Below, piece after piece: positions 7,886 to 15,499 of a DNA stretch of 40,632 bases. The notes under the pieces were generated by a model, which was not told the DNA's origin, searched no databases, and worked only from the letters and a program-made list of their open reading frames with translations. Position 1 is the first letter of the stretch. Every line of letters begins with the position of its first letter. This stretch comes from a virus, in IMG/VR virus record IMGVR_UViG_3300046543_000205, positions 1-40,632 of that record; one strand, given 5' to 3'. The position numbers and the translations under genes were made by a program.

Positions 7886-10756
7886 ATGGCACTAAACAGT
7901 AACTGGCCCGTATTCGAAACCGCGTGGGGCGCTGGTTGGAACGCCGGTAACGGCACACTCCAGCAAGACCGGTACGTTGAGGTGACGGGCCGCACCGTTG
8001 GCACCGTGGCCACAGCGCGCGGGCGGCAGTACGAGCTAGACCTAGTTCAGGCGGGCACGGCGTCCGCTGTCCTCAGCAACACTGACGGGGCACTCGACCC
8101 CGTGAACGCTGCTGGCCCTTGGGCGGGCCACATTGCCCCCTACCAGCCGTTCCGCATGCGTGCGCAGTACCCGCCTACTCAGAACCTCTTGACGCAGGTT
8201 CAGGCGACCGGTGGCGACCTTGGCGGCTATCCGCTGAACACCGGCATTTCGTCCATCGGGCAGGACTTGAGTATCTACTCAACCACCGATAGCAACCACA
8301 TGTTCGTTTCCAGCGGAAGCGCCTTTCAGGGCTCGACCGTAATTCAGGTCAACGTGGCTGCAAGTGCACCGATTTCCCCGCAGCAGAACGCGCGCATTCT
8401 CTACACCCCTCAGTCCGCCGTGACGCCCGGCCAGACGTACACCATGCAGATTCAGGTACGGAACGTCACGCCGGGCACTAGCGTTCAGGTTCTGCCGTTC
8501 ATTGCCTGGTATGACTCCACGCTGCTGCCCCAGAATGCAACATGGGTCAAGTGGGGCACCCAAACGCTAACCGGCTCGACCACGGCGGCATGGACGGGGG
8601 AAGTCGTCACGGCGACCGCTCCGGCCAACGCGTACGGGATGATGCACGGGATCATGTTGGCGGCTGTGCCCTCTGCCACGTGCAACATTCAGGCTGACGG
8701 GTGGCAGCTCGAAAAGGCGGCCACGGCAACCCCGTTCACCGTTCCGGGAATTACCTACCCGCTCTACGGCGGATTCGTTGAACGCTGGCCGTCCAAGTGG
8801 GACAAGGGCGGCACGTACGGCGTGGTTTCGCCCACGGCCGTGGACGCTTTCGCGCTGTTGTCTCAGCGGCAGTTGCGCGACCCGCTTACCGAAGAGATCT
8901 ACTCGCGCAGCCCGCGATTTCTCTACACGCTCGGCGACCCGCAGAACGTCAGCTCATTCGTGGATGCCACCGGCAACAACGCACCGGCACCAATTGCGGT
9001 CTCCAAGTACGGCGCTGGCTCGCTGACTTCCGGCAACCAGATCACAGCGACCGACCCCGTAAACGGCGTCTACACGGGCGGGTCCGGAACCGTTGTATCT
9101 GTCAGCAATCAGTACCCGGGCACCAACAACATCGGAACCGCTACGTACATCAGCCTCAGTTCGGCGGGCGTGACAGGTCCGGCCAACGTCGGTGGTTCCT
9201 GGTCACGCATGATCGCCTTCCGGTATACCGGTCCCGCACCGACCAGCGGAAACAGCGCCACCATTTGGTCAAGCATGGGCAGTAACGGCGCCTACGGATC
9301 TAAGCTAATCGTGCAGATCACTGACCAGTCAAAGCCGCTAGTTCTGTTTCAGGGGCCGGGTGGTGGCGGTTCCGGCTACTACGCGGGTGGCGCTACCAAC
9401 GTGGTTGACGGCAACTGGCACATGCTTACGTTCGGGTACAACGCCAGTACGGCACAGATTTTCGTCTCTCAGGACGGCAACACTGTGGCGTACTACGGCA
9501 GTATCCCGACTTCATTGGTTCCCACCGGCATGACCTCGGACTGTATTGGGGCTTATGTTGACGTGAGCGTTGGAAACGGGACGACGTTCGCCTATCAGGG
9601 GGATATTGCCTTTGCCGCTGAGTTCCCGTCGTTTATCGACAGCACCGCAATAGCGAACATATACAAGGCATGGAAGAACTCATTTTCGGGTGACTCCTCA
9701 GATGCTCGGTACTCGCGCATTCTCAACTGGGCCGGATTCCAGGGGCAGACCGACATTGGCACCGGGCAGACCCGCAGCATGGGACCGGCCAGCGTTGGCG
9801 GGCAGGATGCACTCAGCGCGCTGTCAGCGGTAGTCGAGACCGAGGCGGGGACGCACTACGTAAACCGCAAGGGCCTGGTCACCTTCCGGGGCCGTGGTGC
9901 CCGGTACAACAACAGCGTGCCGGTCTACACCTTTGGCGAGCGGACGGACCTTGGCGAGTGGCCGTATGAGGAAGTAGAACTTGACTACGACTCAACGCAC
10001 TTGGCCAATGCTGTCACGGTCACGCAGGCTTCCACGTCGCAGAAGTTTGCGGCGCAGGACACCACGTCTCAGGGGAACTACTTCCCGCGCACCATGTCCC
10101 GAACTATCAACAGCACCAACAGCCTTGAGTGTGCCGACGCTGCCAACTACCTTGTCAGCCGGTACAAGAACCCGCTAACGCGCGTGCAGGCGCTCAAGCT
10201 CCACCCGTCGGCCAATCCGGCGCTGTGGGCCGTCTGCCTGAACCTTGAGTTGAACACTCGCGTTCGGATCATGCGACGGCCGTTCGGCGCCCCGCCTATC
10301 CAGGTGGACGCGTTCGTTGAGCATATCCAGTGGGACCTAGACGACCAGAACGAAGCATGGGTGACGCTGGAATGCAGCCCGGTGGACTTGACCCCCTACG
10401 GGCTGTTCTCGTCTTTTCGCTCGACCATCTACGGCGCGGCACAGCCGGTAGGAACATACGGCTTCCCGGTCGGCCCAATGAACGGCGACAATTCGCAGGC
10501 TCTCGCTGCGGTCATTGGTCACGGCCAGCAGATCGTCATTGAGCCTGGCACGGCGAACGCTGAGGTCTTCACGGTGGACAAGATTACGGCGACTACACCC
10601 GGAAGTTGGTCCTACGGAAACCTCGTAACGACCACACCGTCCACAAAGTCGCATCCTGCTGGGTCCGTCGTCTGTGAGGTTCTGCCAACCGGCGTGACCG
10701 ACCCGACCAAGTACGACGCAAGCGCCAAGTTCGACAGCGCAGCATTCTCCTACTAG
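7886..10756 (+). CDS. Large minor tail protein with carbohydrate-binding and LamG-like domains
   Basis: 956 residues from ATG 7886, six bases after CGGGAG; an earlier GTG at 7862 lies in the inverted repeat and has no binding site. The N-terminus (NWPVFETAWGAGWNAG, then RQYELDLVQAGTASAVL) is typical of actinophage tail-tip proteins. Residues about 100-290 look like a carbohydrate-binding beta-sandwich (AVTPGQTYTMQIQVRN, ending IQADGWQLEKAATATPFT). Residues about 420-600 look LamG/concanavalin-like (GNWHMLTFGYNASTAQIFVS). The last third (RTDLGEWPYEEVELDYDSTH) resembles baseplate-hub parts of these proteins. It probably sits at the tail tip and touches cell-wall sugars. Confidence 0.72.
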   Translation: MALNSNWPVFETAWGAGWNAGNGTLQQDRYVEVTGRTVGTVATARGRQYELDLVQAGTASAVLSNTDGALDPVNAAGPWAGHIAPYQPFRMRAQYPPTQNLLTQVQATGGDLGGYPLNTGISSIGQDLSIYSTTDSNHMFVSSGSAFQGSTVIQVNVAASAPISPQQNARILYTPQSAVTPGQTYTMQIQVRNVTPGTSVQVLPFIAWYDSTLLPQNATWVKWGTQTLTGSTTAAWTGEVVTATAPANAYGMMHGIMLAAVPSATCNIQADGWQLEKAATATPFTVPGITYPLYGGFVERWPSKWDKGGTYGVVSPTAVDAFALLSQRQLRDPLTEEIYSRSPRFLYTLGDPQNVSSFVDATGNNAPAPIAVSKYGAGSLTSGNQITATDPVNGVYTGGSGTVVSVSNQYPGTNNIGTATYISLSSAGVTGPANVGGSWSRMIAFRYTGPAPTSGNSATIWSSMGSNGAYGSKLIVQITDQSKPLVLFQGPGGGGSGYYAGGATNVVDGNWHMLTFGYNASTAQIFVSQDGNTVAYYGSIPTSLVPTGMTSDCIGAYVDVSVGNGTTFAYQGDIAFAAEFPSFIDSTAIANIYKAWKNSFSGDSSDARYSRILNWAGFQGQTDIGTGQTRSMGPASVGGQDALSALSAVVETEAGTHYVNRKGLVTFRGRGARYNNSVPVYTFGERTDLGEWPYEEVELDYDSTHLANAVTVTQASTSQKFAAQDTTSQGNYFPRTMSRTINSTNSLECADAANYLVSRYKNPLTRVQALKLHPSANPALWAVCLNLELNTRVRIMRRPFGAPPIQVDAFVEHIQWDLDDQNEAWVTLECSPVDLTPYGLFSSFRSTIYGAAQPVGTYGFPVGPMNGDNSQALAAVIGHGQQIVIEPGTANAEVFTVDKITATTPGSWSYGNLVTTTPSTKSHPAGSVVCEVLPTGVTDPTKYDASAKFDSAAFSY

Positions 10757-10761
10757 CAACC

Positions 10762-10809
10762 GGGCACGGCGGACCACCTACCAGAGCTGGTAAGTGCTCC
10801 GCTGTGCCC
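10762..10809 (+). terminator. Inverted repeat 4 (10775-10796) inside a long hairpin
   Basis: The 22-bp repeat here is an AG copy with one change in the right arm (CTGGTAAGTG). Twelve flanking bases on each side also pair almost fully (GGGCACGGCGGA with TCCGCTGTGCCC), giving an arm of about 22-23 bp with one or two mismatches. It lies between the minor tail and fibre genes. A transcript would form a very stable stem without a T-run, so partial termination or mRNA protection is likely. Confidence 0.65.
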
Positions 10810-10821
10810 CTGTGAGGGACC

Positions 10822-11364
10822 ATGACCAACCTACCCGTTCCCACTCCGGCATCCGAGGTGCCGGGCAACTTCATTACCGGCGCGCTGTGGAACGCGAACG
10901 TCTACAACGGCCTTACGTTCATGCTCAACCCCCCGTTGTTCGTCGGCTATCAGGCGTCGTCTCAATCTCTGGGTAACACGCAATGGGTCGCGCTTGCCAT
11001 GGACGCCACGGCCGTTGACACCTACGGCGGGCACAGCAACGTCACGAATAACACTCGATACACAGCACAGGTTGCCGGGTGGTACACCGTCTGCGGCTGC
11101 TACGCGATTTCCGCCGGTAACAGCGGCGCCGGATTCCGCGCCGTAAGGATTCTGGTCAACGGGGCTGCCGTCCTTGGCCACGCTTCGTACCTGCCGCCTA
11201 ACGGCGGCTCTGAAACCGGTGTGGTCACCCCGACGCGTGACGTGTACCTCAACGTTGGAGACTACGTAGAGGTGTGCGGGTGGCAGAGCACGGGCGGAAG
11301 TTGGGGAACATCCGTCGGCACCGACATTCGCTCAATGCTCTACGTCCGCTACTCGCACGCATAA
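10822..11364 (+). CDS. Tail fibre / tip protein, C1q-like fold
   Basis: 180 residues from ATG 10822 with GAGGGA just upstream. The pattern of aromatic and Gly residues in alternating strands (TRYTAQVAGWYTVCGCYAIS, FRAVRILVNGAAVLGH, DVYLNVGDYVEVCGWQS) is that of trimeric C1q/TNF-like domains common at the ends of phage fibres. It follows the large minor tail gene and precedes lysis, so receptor contact is the likely job. Fold call is by eye. Confidence 0.65.
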   Translation: MTNLPVPTPASEVPGNFITGALWNANVYNGLTFMLNPPLFVGYQASSQSLGNTQWVALAMDATAVDTYGGHSNVTNNTRYTAQVAGWYTVCGCYAISAGNSGAGFRAVRILVNGAAVLGHASYLPPNGGSETGVVTPTRDVYLNVGDYVEVCGWQSTGGSWGTSVGTDIRSMLYVRYSHA

Positions 11365-11381
11365 ACCCTAAGGAATCTCGC

Positions 11382-12257
11382 ATGTCCCTATTCGGCGTGG
11401 ACGTCTCCAGCTACCAGCCGTCCGATTTCGACGTGTCCGGACTCTCGTTCGCCTTTGTCAAGGCCACCGAGTCCAGCGACTACGTAAACCCGAAGTACCA
11501 CGCGCAGCTAGCAACCGCCCGCGATGCCGGGCTAGTTGTCGGGCACTACCACTTTGCCCACCCGGGCAACGTTGACGCACAGGTACAGCACTTCCTACTT
11601 GCCGCCGATATCCGCCCCGGCGAGCTGGTCGCCTATGACTGGGAGGCTTCCGGCGTCACTGAGGCTGACCGAGACGCGTGGATTCGCGCTGTCAAGGCTC
11701 ACCTGCCCAGCAACAAGGTTGTGCTGTACTGCAACCGGGACTTTTGGCGGAACGTGGACACGGAGAACGGCGGACCGGCGGACAGCCTGTGGATTGCCGA
11801 CCCGAACGCCCCCGCCGGACGCCCGAACATCTCCCACCCGTGGCGGTTTCACCAGTATTCGTGGACCGGTGGCATTGATCGGGACGTGGCCAACTTCGGC
11901 AGCGTGGGCGAGCTTCGCGCGTGGGCCGTTCCCGCTGTGGCCGCTCCGGTGCCGGTTCCGGCGCTTCCGCGCGTCAGCCTGGCCAACCTGGTGGACGCTG
12001 CACGGCGCGACCCGGGCGCAGCGCAGGGATACGCGTCCCACCCGGACGACGTGCGACCCGTTGAGGCTGCCCTACGGCAGGAAGGGCTACTAGCCGCTCA
12101 GTGGGCGTCTGACGGTTCTTTCGGTTCGTCGTCCGTCGCTGCCTACGGGGAGTGGCAGCGTCGTTGTGGCTACAGCGGAGCGGCTGCCAACGGCATTCCC
12201 GGTCACGGTTCGCTTGTCCGCCTAGGTGCCAAGTACGGATTTGAGGTAGTCGCGTAA
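11382..12257 (+). CDS. Endolysin, GH25 muramidase with C-terminal wall-binding domain
   Basis: 291 residues from ATG 11382, nine bases after AAGGAA. GH25 enzymes cut the beta-1,4 bond between MurNAc and GlcNAc in peptidoglycan. Visible are the opening GVDVSSYQ with its acidic residue, FAFVKATES, HYHFAHPG, and the acidic pair in VAYDWEAS (about 83-90), plus HQYSWTGGIDRDV near the domain end. After a Pro/Ala linker (VPAVAAPVPVPALPRV), residues about 210-291 look like a peptidoglycan-binding domain (WASDGSFGSSSVAAYGEWQ). No signal peptide, so a holin is needed for release. Its stop overlaps the next start. Confidence 0.9.
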   Translation: MSLFGVDVSSYQPSDFDVSGLSFAFVKATESSDYVNPKYHAQLATARDAGLVVGHYHFAHPGNVDAQVQHFLLAADIRPGELVAYDWEASGVTEADRDAWIRAVKAHLPSNKVVLYCNRDFWRNVDTENGGPADSLWIADPNAPAGRPNISHPWRFHQYSWTGGIDRDVANFGSVGELRAWAVPAVAAPVPVPALPRVSLANLVDAARRDPGAAQGYASHPDDVRPVEAALRQEGLLAAQWASDGSFGSSSVAAYGEWQRRCGYSGAAANGIPGHGSLVRLGAKYGFEVVA

Positions 12258-12490
12258 TGGCCGAAGACCCCCTAGGAGTTACCATCGGCGCGCGCGAGAT
12301 TTACGACGCCGTGCTAGGCGTGCGCGAAGACGTGCGTTCCCTCAAGCAGGACAACGCCAGCGTTAACGAGACGCTAGACGACCACGAAGACCGCATCCGG
12401 AGTATTGAGCGCTGGAAGTACGGCGTTCCCGTGGCCACCCTGTCCGGGCTGGTCGCTACCGGCGCAGCGCTGTACTCCGCCATTAAGTAA
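12257..12490 (+). CDS. Holin-like / XhlA-type membrane protein
   Basis: 77 residues, starting in TAATG with the endolysin stop. Residues about 1-52 form an amphipathic coiled coil (VREDVRSLKQDNASVNETL, DDHEDRIRSIERWKYG) and residues about 54-76 a membrane span (VPVATLSGLVATGAALYSAI). This is the layout of XhlA/haemolysin-type proteins found beside endolysins, where they help the holin. Confidence 0.75.
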   Translation: MAEDPLGVTIGAREIYDAVLGVREDVRSLKQDNASVNETLDDHEDRIRSIERWKYGVPVATLSGLVATGAALYSAIK

Positions 12491-12491
12491 A

Positions 12492-12525
12492 GGAATTGGC
12501 TGCTCTCTAGATGGTTTGGATACTG
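12492..12525 (+). promoter_or_regulatory. Early-promoter-like motif inside the lysis cassette
   Basis: GGAATTGGCTGCTCTCTAG at 12492-12510 differs by one base from the start of the early promoter at 18478. The downstream CCAGAGA part is not conserved. If active it would drive the second holin gene at 12660 independently of late transcription. It could also be chance or a relic. Confidence 0.4.
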
Positions 12526-12663
12526 CAATCCTGGCCACAAATATGGCCGAACCTGGTTGCGTCGGTGCTGTGGTCACTCCCAACGTGGGCATGGCACCAC
12601 CGCCGAATCCGGCGACTAATCGCGCGTGAACTTCACGCACTCACCGTTAAGGAATCCGAATGA
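12511..12663 (+). CDS. Small membrane protein of the lysis cassette
   Basis: 50 residues (MVWILQSWPQIWPNLVASVL, then WSLPTWAWHHRRIRRLI). A Trp-rich hydrophobic N-terminal half is followed by a basic cytoplasmic tail, a common type of small lysis-module protein in actinophages. Its stop overlaps the next ATG (12660). The nearest ribosome site (AAAGGA) is about 16 bases upstream, longer than usual, and the start lies at the end of a promoter-like motif, so expression may be weak. Confidence 0.6.
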   Translation: MVWILQSWPQIWPNLVASVLWSLPTWAWHHRRIRRLIARELHALTVKESE

Positions 12664-12980
12664 CGATCGGCCCCATTTCCGGCAAGGTCACCGCTTCCAC
12701 CGTGGCCGCTTCGGCTACCACGCTGGTCTGTTCCATCCTGGCTCCGCACGTCTTTCACGGGCAGGTAACCCCGGACATTCAGGGGCTTATCGAGACCGTG
12801 ATCACTGCGGGCATCACCTTTGCCAGCGGCTACGCGGCCCGTCACGGCATCGTGTCCGTGGTGGAAAAGGACGTTGCGAAGCTCGCAGCGGCCCCCGTGC
12901 TCAAGGCCGTTGAGGCTGTCGCGCTCACCCCTGCGGGCCCGGCGTCGGCCAGTGCCCCGGTTCCGCCGATCGGCGGCTAA
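12660..12980 (+). CDS. Holin
   Basis: 106 residues with a GTTAAGGAA ribosome site and a four-base overlap with the previous gene. Two hydrophobic segments (about 10-33, STVAASATTLVCSILAP, and about 42-62, IETVITAGITFASGYAA), then an Ala/Pro-rich tail. Two spans, small size and place after the endolysin fit a holin, which opens the membrane at lysis. Confidence 0.72.
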   Translation: MTIGPISGKVTASTVAASATTLVCSILAPHVFHGQVTPDIQGLIETVITAGITFASGYAARHGIVSVVEKDVAKLAAAPVLKAVEAVALTPAGPASASAPVPPIGG

Positions 12981-12981
12981 G

Positions 12982-13003
12982 CACCTACCAGCTCTGGTAG
13001 GTG
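12982..13003. promoter_or_regulatory. 22-bp inverted repeat 5 (CIR-like operator)
   Basis: Perfect CT copy at the border between lysis and early genes, directly upstream of the dNMP kinase ribosome site. Confidence 0.8.
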
Positions 13004-13029
13004 GTCGGTAGTGACGTGAGGGAGAGAGC

Positions 13030-13566
13030 ATGGCACACCAGAACATCGCACTCATGGGGCGGGCGCGTAGCGGGAAAGACACCGTTGCCGCCCGCCTTGT
13101 GGGGCACCACAACTACTCGCGCGTGGCATTCGCTGACGTGCTCAAGGATATGGCGCTGTCGGTCAATCCGCGCGTTGCCGCTGGTGGTGGAACACTACGG
13201 CTTCGGTTGCTGATCGGCGCGGGAGGGTGGGAGGAGGCGAAGTCGTTCCCGGAAGTCCGGGGGTTCCTGCAAGACTTGGGCCAGTCCATCCGCGACGTGG
13301 ACCCGAACTTCTGGCTACGGCTCGCGCTGGACCGGGTGGACTCGATCGCTGGCCCCGTGGTGGTCACTGACGTGAGGTACCCCAACGAGTACGCGGCGCT
13401 GCAACGGCGCGGATTCCGCATGGTGCGCGTGTTCCGCCCGAACATCTGCCAACAGTTCGCCGGGCTGCACGAGAGCGAGACGGCCCTAGACGACTACACG
13501 AGTGAGATCCTGCTGAACGCCGGTTCCCTGCAAGACCTTGAGACCAGGGCTGACGCGCTGATCTGA
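13030..13566 (+). CDS. Deoxynucleoside monophosphate kinase
   Basis: 178 residues from ATG 13030 with GAGGGAGAGAG upstream. The P-loop GRARSGKDT (residues 10-18) and the DVRYPNE motif are typical of phage dNMP kinases related to T4 gp1. phiC31 carries such a gene. It phosphorylates dNMPs for phage DNA synthesis. It is bounded by an inverted repeat upstream and a terminator downstream, so it may be a unit of its own. Confidence 0.85.
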   Translation: MAHQNIALMGRARSGKDTVAARLVGHHNYSRVAFADVLKDMALSVNPRVAAGGGTLRLRLLIGAGGWEEAKSFPEVRGFLQDLGQSIRDVDPNFWLRLALDRVDSIAGPVVVTDVRYPNEYAALQRRGFRMVRVFRPNICQQFAGLHESETALDDYTSEILLNAGSLQDLETRADALI

Positions 13567-13571
13567 CACTG

Positions 13572-13609
13572 AGCCCCCTACTGCCCTAACCGGCGGTAGG
13601 GGGCTTTCT
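13572..13609 (+). terminator. Intrinsic terminator after dNMP kinase
   Basis: AGCCCCCTAC pairs with GTAGGGGGCT around a 14-base loop, followed by TTCTG. It insulates the repressor-like gene downstream. Confidence 0.8.
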
Positions 13610-13615
13610 GCTGTT

Positions 13616-13637
13616 CACCTACCAGCTCTGGTAGGTG
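13616..13637. promoter_or_regulatory. 22-bp inverted repeat 6 (CIR-like operator) upstream of the repressor candidate
   Basis: Perfect CT copy, 24 bases upstream of the -35 box of the promoter at 13662-13690. This placement would allow autoregulation by the gene's own product. Confidence 0.8.
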
Positions 13638-13661
13638 ACGACACGCCGCTGACCAGCAAGT

Positions 13662-13690
13662 TTGACCTGACACCCCGACAGGTCTAGTGT
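13662..13690 (+). promoter_or_regulatory. Host-type (sigma HrdB-like) promoter of the repressor candidate
   Basis: TTGACC (13662-13667), a 17-base spacer and TAGTGT (13685-13690). This is a good vegetative promoter and unlike the phage early promoters, as expected for a gene expressed in a lysogen. The start would lie near 13697, leaving a leader of about 40 bases with AGGGGAG before ATG 13738. Confidence 0.7.
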
Positions 13691-13737
13691 TGCCCTCATC
13701 AGCACGGCAATGGGCCGGGCGAGGCAGGGGAGTGGAC

Positions 13738-15168
13738 ATGGCAGCCAAGACCGTTTACTACGCGCCGAACGGCGACACTCGCACCACGGCGCGCGAGTAC
13801 ACGCACGCTGTCATCGCGACCCGCAAGGATGAGCCGACCAAGCTGCCCGGTGCTATCGCGTTCAGCGGCTCGGAGGCACTTGCCGTCAAGGCTGCCGCTG
13901 ACTTCGCAAAGCGCGGGTGGACGGTCACTGTTGAGCCCGTCAGCACCGAGAAGCCCAGCGCGGAGAGCGTGACGGAGTGGGTGCAGAAGCACGCAAGTCG
14001 CGAAGCCCTTGAGGCCGTCGCAAGCAACAAGGAAGAGGCCGAAATGCCCGCAAAGCAGACGGCCGCCGAAACGACTGCCCGCGCCGCTGCCTTTGAAAAG
14101 GGCCGTGCGCTCGGTATGGACCACGCAGAAGCGTACGACTACGCCGCTTCGGTAGTCGCACACAACAAGGGAGAGACCGAAATGGTTGCAAAGAAGACCG
14201 CTGAGACGACCCCGGACGCCACCCCGGAGCAGATCCGGGAGGACTTTGACGCGCTGCTTGAGCGGCTGACCGCCGTAGCCATCTCCGGGGACACGGAAGG
14301 CGTGGACACCCTCAAGGGAGAGGGTGAGGCGCTGGTAGGCAAGCTGCCGACCAAGGACCGGACCAAGCTCCGGGCTCAGCTCCGCAAGGCCGCTGAGGCT
14401 AAGCCGACCGCTCCGGCCACCACGGAGGTTGCCGTAGTCGAGACTGCCGACTACACCAAGGTTGCCGGGCTTTCTGAGCTGGTCACCATGGGTGCGGACA
14501 AGGTCCGTGAGGGAATCAAGCTTGCCCAGAAGGCCAGCACCACGGCGCGCGACGTGGCTACGGTCATGCTTGACATGCGGCTCCGCATCACCAACAAGCA
14601 GGGCGTTCCGGACCTCAAGTGCGCGAGCCACGAAGCCAAGCGCGCAGCGTCGGACATGTACAAGGCAGCGTCTGAGGCCATGGAAGGGGACGACGCACAC
14701 CGTGAGCTGACGCTCAAGGCTCTTCAGCGGGCCGTCAACTACCAGATGAGTGACGTTGTCGTGCGCTACGTTGAGGCGCTGGACAACTCGCCGGAGGAAC
14801 TGCCGCACTTCGCTAAGGTGCTGGCCGCAAACCCGGAGATGAGCCCGACTGAGGCTGTCCGGGTGTTCTACAAGATCTCCGACAAGTCGGCTATCGACAA
14901 GGACCGCGAGAAGAACGAACTCCAGCGCAAGGCTGCTGCCGCCATTGAGGCGGGAGAGGGCGGAGAGGGTGGCGGAGAGGGCGGAGAGGGCGCCGGAGAG
15001 GGTGCGTCCGAGCTTGAGAAGCTGATTGCCCTGCTGGACAAGGCAGAAAAGGCCATTGCCAGCGCCGTAAAGGGTGCGGGCAAGGTCAGCGACGAAGACA
15101 AGGCGGCAGTGAAGGAGCGACTGTCCGACCTGTTGGACGCTGGCGCGCTGGGCAAGGCCAAGCTGTAA
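13738..15168 (+). CDS. Candidate phage repressor with three nested in-frame starts
   Basis: 476 residues from ATG 13738 (AGGGGAG, five-base spacing). Two further in-frame ATGs have ribosome sites of their own: 14044 (AAGGAAGAGG) and 14182 (AAGGGAGAG), giving 374 and 328 residues. Each start begins similarly (MAAKT, MPAKQT, MVAKKT). The phiC31 repressor gene c is known to make three N-terminally nested proteins, so this layout plus the host-type promoter and adjacent operator supports a c-like repressor. The proteins here are smaller than phiC31's 74/54/42 kDa set. The core (GVPDLKCASHEAKRAASDMY; NPEMSPTEAVRVFYKISDKS) is helical and could hold the DNA-binding domain, though no clear helix-turn-helix is read by eye. 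A Gly/Glu-rich spacer (about 404-424) precedes a C-terminal coiled part. Confidence 0.6.
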   Translation: MAAKTVYYAPNGDTRTTAREYTHAVIATRKDEPTKLPGAIAFSGSEALAVKAAADFAKRGWTVTVEPVSTEKPSAESVTEWVQKHASREALEAVASNKEEAEMPAKQTAAETTARAAAFEKGRALGMDHAEAYDYAASVVAHNKGETEMVAKKTAETTPDATPEQIREDFDALLERLTAVAISGDTEGVDTLKGEGEALVGKLPTKDRTKLRAQLRKAAEAKPTAPATTEVAVVETADYTKVAGLSELVTMGADKVREGIKLAQKASTTARDVATVMLDMRLRITNKQGVPDLKCASHEAKRAASDMYKAASEAMEGDDAHRELTLKALQRAVNYQMSDVVVRYVEALDNSPEELPHFAKVLAANPEMSPTEAVRVFYKISDKSAIDKDREKNELQRKAAAAIEAGEGGEGGGEGGEGAGEGASELEKLIALLDKAEKAIASAVKGAGKVSDEDKAAVKERLSDLLDAGALGKAKL

Positions 15169-15176
15169 GACCCCAC

Positions 15177-15215
15177 CGGGCCCCCGTTCTGCCGCTGAGG
15201 TAGGGCGGGGGCCCG
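15177..15215 (+). terminator. Hairpin after the repressor candidate
   Basis: CGGGCCCCCG and CGGGGGCCCG form a perfect 10-bp stem nine bases after the stop. No T-run follows. Confidence 0.6.
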
Positions 15216-15228
15216 TTGCATGTGCGGG

Positions 15229-15297
15229 AAGCCCCCTAGCCGCCCCGTAGCGGCGCTCTCAGCCCCTGTCTGGCCCACCGGCCCGGCGGGGGCTTTT
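15229..15297 (+). terminator. Second terminator, branched stem with T-run
   Basis: AAGCCCCC pairs with GGGGGCTT, ending in TTTT, with an inner GCCGC/GCGGC hairpin. Together with the preceding hairpin it gives a double stop before the early operon. Confidence 0.65.
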
Positions 15298-15349
15298 GCG
15301 TGCCCTGGTGACCCCTTGCAGGGCTTCGGCCCCTCAGCGGGCAGGGAGC

Positions 15350-15441
15350 GTGACGCTGTGACGGTTTGATAGCTGTTTCTGGTATCCCAATGAAAATCCA
15401 CAAGGAAAGCCAAAACACCCCTTCGAACGTCACTCCGTCAC
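15350..15441 (+). repeat. 92-bp intergenic repeat element, copy A
   Basis: Copy B lies at 33587-33679. Both share an uninterrupted 19-base core TGTTTCTGGTATCCCAATG (A-rich after it) and GTGACG doublets at the left end that are inverted as CGTCACTCCGTCAC at the right end. In each copy an early promoter follows (immediately in A). The ends could pair in RNA as a long stem. Function unknown. Confidence 0.75.
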
Positions 15442-15442
15442 C

Positions 15443-15473
15443 GGGAATTCGTTGCTCTCTCTCAAGTCCGTAA
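15443..15473 (+). promoter_or_regulatory. Early promoter motif a
   Basis: GGGAATTCGTTGCTCTCT followed by the less conserved TCAAGTCCGTAAG. One of six related sites. phiC31 early genes are known to be read from a family of highly similar phage-specific promoters, and these sites match in number, place and uniformity. It would drive 15500-17114. Confidence 0.7.
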
Positions 15474-15499
15474 GCATCCCCACGGAGAGAGGGTCAGCA

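Noticed and set aside
13699-14808. 369-residue minus-strand open frame opposite the repressor candidate
   Set aside because: A long frame opposite a GC-rich gene is expected by codon bias; composition is Arg/Leu/Gly-rich without domain pattern and no promoter or ribosome site is seen.
14949-15008. GGAGAG-rich direct repeats, considered as a regulatory or recombination repeat
   Set aside because: In frame and coding for a Gly/Glu linker of the repressor candidate; simple-sequence expansion explains it.
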